A stretch of 14,591 nt of DNA from Prolixibacteraceae bacterium (GTDB lineage Bacteria; Bacteroidota; Bacteroidia; Bacteroidales; Prolixibacteraceae): NCBI GenBank assembly GCA_016788685.1, contig JAEUSS010000383.1, forward strand, positions 1 through 14,591, in the 5' to 3' direction. Below, piece by piece: positions 12,655-14,591 of this stretch; position 1 is the first letter of the stretch, and each line of letters opens with the position of its first letter. Both the position numbers and the translations under genes were made by a program. The notes beneath the pieces are model-generated. The model saw nothing but the letters and a program-made list of their open reading frames with translations. It did not search any database and was not told the DNA's origin.

Positions 12655-14580
12655 ATGATACGATCTGTTGTTCTTGCCGGATTACTCATTTTCATTTATG
12701 CGGCTTTGCCGGCACAGGTGCAGATGGAAAAAGACACCATCTTGCTGGAGGAAGTGACCACAACCGCCATTTCAAAAAAATACCAGGCAGGAGCAAAGAT
12801 TGAGTCCATTTCGCCAGACCAACTGCAAATCAGTCAGGAAGGAGGGATTGATCAGCTCCTGATGCGGTTCACGCCCATCTACATCAAATCAAATGCCGGA
12901 GGACTGTCGTCCGTTCGTTTTCGCGGAACATCGGCCAACCACACATCCGTAAATTTTGGGGGCATCAACCTGAACTCCCTTACGCTTGGCAGTGCCGACA
13001 TGTCGGCCATCCCAAGTTATCTTTTCGACGGTGTGGATGTTCAGTACGGAAGTTCATCGGCCGTGAACGGATCGGGCGCTATCGGCGGCTCACTGGCTCT
13101 TCAGCTAAAGAGCAACTGGACCAACGGATTCAAAATAAAAAGTACAATCTCTCAGGGGTCGTTCGGCGAGCAGTTTTACGGTGCGAAAATCTTTGCCGGT
13201 AACGGCAAATGGGAAACCGTATCGCGGCTGTATTACTTCTTCCGCGAAAACGATTTCCCGTTTAAGAATCCTTACACCGGAAATGTGGAAGACCGAACCC
13301 CGGTAAACGACCGCCAGCATGGTGCCCGCATCGAAAACATGGGACTGATTCAGGAAATCAACTACCGCTTCAGTGAAAATGAACAACTGAAATCTTCCGT
13401 CTGGCTCGAACACGACTGGCATCAGGTTCAGCCCAACATGCCCACCAACCTGAAATACATCCGAACCGAAGAACTTGACAACAAGAACATTCGGGCATGG
13501 TCGGAGTATAAAAACAACAAACAGCCTTTGAAATTCAGGGGCGGATTGGGCTATGTCCACGATATGCAGGTTTACGACAATGACGGGCAACAAAAAATAG
13601 GAACCGACCGGTTCATTTCTGAGGCAGAAGTAAATCAGGATTTTACCCGGAAATTCGGAGCCAAAGCAGGAGTTAAATACCAGTACATTGTTCCGGAAGT
13701 ATATTCCTATTCCGACTCGGTGATCGACTACGAACAACACCTCGAAGCCTATGTATCTGCCTTCCTGAAGATCCGCAACCGCCTGAAACTGACAGTTAAC
13801 ATGCGCCAGATGTATGTCTCCGGTTTTTCGTGTCCGTTTACACCTTCTGTTGGCGCAGAGTACCGGCTCCGTTCAACCGAAAAGACCGGAATTAAACTGA
13901 CATCCAACATTTCCAGGAGCTATCGGGTCCCGACATTTAATGACCGTTACTGGGGAACTCAGGGTAATCCGAACCTGAAAGCAGAAGATGGAATGAACTA
14001 TGAGCTGGGGGGAAATCTGCTTTTTGCCGGGGACGACTTCAAAACTGACATTTCGCTGAATGCCTTTTTCATGAAGGTTAAAAACTGGATTGAATGGCGG
14101 AACTTTGGCGTATGGCAGGCTCAGAATGTAAAAGAAGTAGAAAGTAAGGGAATTGAATTTCAATCGAGTACCGACTTTCAGATGGGAGAAACCCTTCTCA
14201 ATGTCCGGCTGAACTACAATTTCAACCCGGTGGAAGCCGTCAAAGATTATACGGAAACCGGGAAAGTCGGGCAACAGTTGATTTATTCGCCCAAACACAT
14301 GGCCAACACCTTTGCCATGCTTTCGTTCCGCAACTGGACGGCATATGCCGATGGCAATTACACCGGAAGCCGTTTTGCCGATGATATGGGAAACGAACTT
14401 GACCCATATTTCGTTGCCAACTGCGGCGTTTCGCGAAAAATCAACTACAAAAAACAACTCTTCAACCTGTCTTTTTCGGTTTACAATGTATTCGATACCA
14501 GTTACGAAAACGAAAAATATTACGCCATGCCCGGACGAAGTTTCCGGATCAGTTTGTCAACAAATCTAAATATCAAATAA
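12655..14580 (+). CDS. Second TonB-dependent receptor, likely corrinoid-related
   Basis: 641 residues. The start ATG follows the DUF4430 stop codon with no spacing, so the two are probably translationally coupled. Signal peptide MIRSVVLAGLLIFIYAALPA with likely cleavage before QVQ; TonB-box-like LEEVTTTA at 31-38. The plug has VRFRGTSANHTSVNFGGINL (87-106), VDVQYGSSSAVNGSGAIGG (127-145). The rest is a beta-barrel with repeated alternating strands such as AKAGVKYQYIV and the late YAMPGRSFRISL block, shared in form with YNMPGRSIVAKL of the first receptor. The last residues are NLNIK, so the usual terminal Phe/Trp is absent although the frame is complete. It is shorter than the first receptor and diverged from it. 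Substrate is inferred from context only: a corrinoid, perhaps a different form, or a complex with the DUF4430 protein. A siderophore or other ligand is not excluded. It ends 11 bp before the window edge. Confidence 0.88.
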   Translation: MIRSVVLAGLLIFIYAALPAQVQMEKDTILLEEVTTTAISKKYQAGAKIESISPDQLQISQEGGIDQLLMRFTPIYIKSNAGGLSSVRFRGTSANHTSVNFGGINLNSLTLGSADMSAIPSYLFDGVDVQYGSSSAVNGSGAIGGSLALQLKSNWTNGFKIKSTISQGSFGEQFYGAKIFAGNGKWETVSRLYYFFRENDFPFKNPYTGNVEDRTPVNDRQHGARIENMGLIQEINYRFSENEQLKSSVWLEHDWHQVQPNMPTNLKYIRTEELDNKNIRAWSEYKNNKQPLKFRGGLGYVHDMQVYDNDGQQKIGTDRFISEAEVNQDFTRKFGAKAGVKYQYIVPEVYSYSDSVIDYEQHLEAYVSAFLKIRNRLKLTVNMRQMYVSGFSCPFTPSVGAEYRLRSTEKTGIKLTSNISRSYRVPTFNDRYWGTQGNPNLKAEDGMNYELGGNLLFAGDDFKTDISLNAFFMKVKNWIEWRNFGVWQAQNVKEVESKGIEFQSSTDFQMGETLLNVRLNYNFNPVEAVKDYTETGKVGQQLIYSPKHMANTFAMLSFRNWTAYADGNYTGSRFADDMGNELDPYFVANCGVSRKINYKKQLFNLSFSVYNVFDTSYENEKYYAMPGRSFRISLSTNLNIK

Positions 14581-14591
14581 TTACAAATTCA

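Noticed and set aside
13105..14457. Minus-strand open frames of 211 and 194 codons
   Set aside because: Antisense to the second TonB receptor with compositions typical of shadow frames.
1..14591. CRISPR arrays, tRNA or rRNA genes, insertion sequences
   Set aside because: No regularly spaced repeats, cloverleaf sequences, transposase frames or terminal inverted repeats were seen on either strand.

Overview
The window looks like part of a Bacteroidota chromosome, probably Bacteroidales/Marinilabiliales-like. The pointers are two TonB-dependent receptors, weak Shine-Dalgarno sequences with A-rich start regions, a perfect TAnnTTTG-type -7 element upstream of one riboswitch, and moderate GC. This placement is inference from style and gene content, not from a marker tree.

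Layout. Positions 1-3069 are on the minus strand: the N-terminal 233 residues of tryptophanyl-tRNA synthetase (trpS, cut by the window edge), preceded in the direction of transcription by a 732-residue B12-binding-type radical SAM protein. A 151-bp divergent gap follows. Everything after it is on the plus strand. First comes the AmmeMemoRadiSam pair: a fused Memo (AmrB) + AMMECR1 (AmrA) protein and the radical SAM protein AmrS, 3 bp apart.

From about 5856 to the end the window is a corrinoid (vitamin B12) acquisition and salvage region with two cobalamin riboswitches. Riboswitch 1 leads into a DUF71/COG2102 PP-loop ATPase, a BtuF-like periplasmic corrinoid-binding protein, a CobD-like PLP enzyme and CbiB. 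Riboswitch 2 leads into a BtuB-like TonB receptor, a small exported DUF4430 (transcobalamin C-terminal-like) protein and a second TonB receptor directly abutting it. The picture is outer-membrane capture (two receptors plus the DUF4430 protein), periplasmic delivery (BtuF-like), and cytoplasmic re-building of the aminopropanol arm/nucleotide loop precursor (CobD-like + CbiB, with DUF71 in an unproven salvage step). No BtuC, BtuD, CobU, CobS or CobT is in the window, so those must be elsewhere.

Both riboswitches have a hairpin 24-41 nt after the B12 box whose loop starts with CGGG, complementary to CCCG in the L5 loop. Its stem differs between the two copies but keeps pairing, which is direct comparative support for an L5-L13 kissing loop. 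The most interesting candidates for undescribed biology are the DUF4430 protein with its partner receptor and the DUF71 enzyme.
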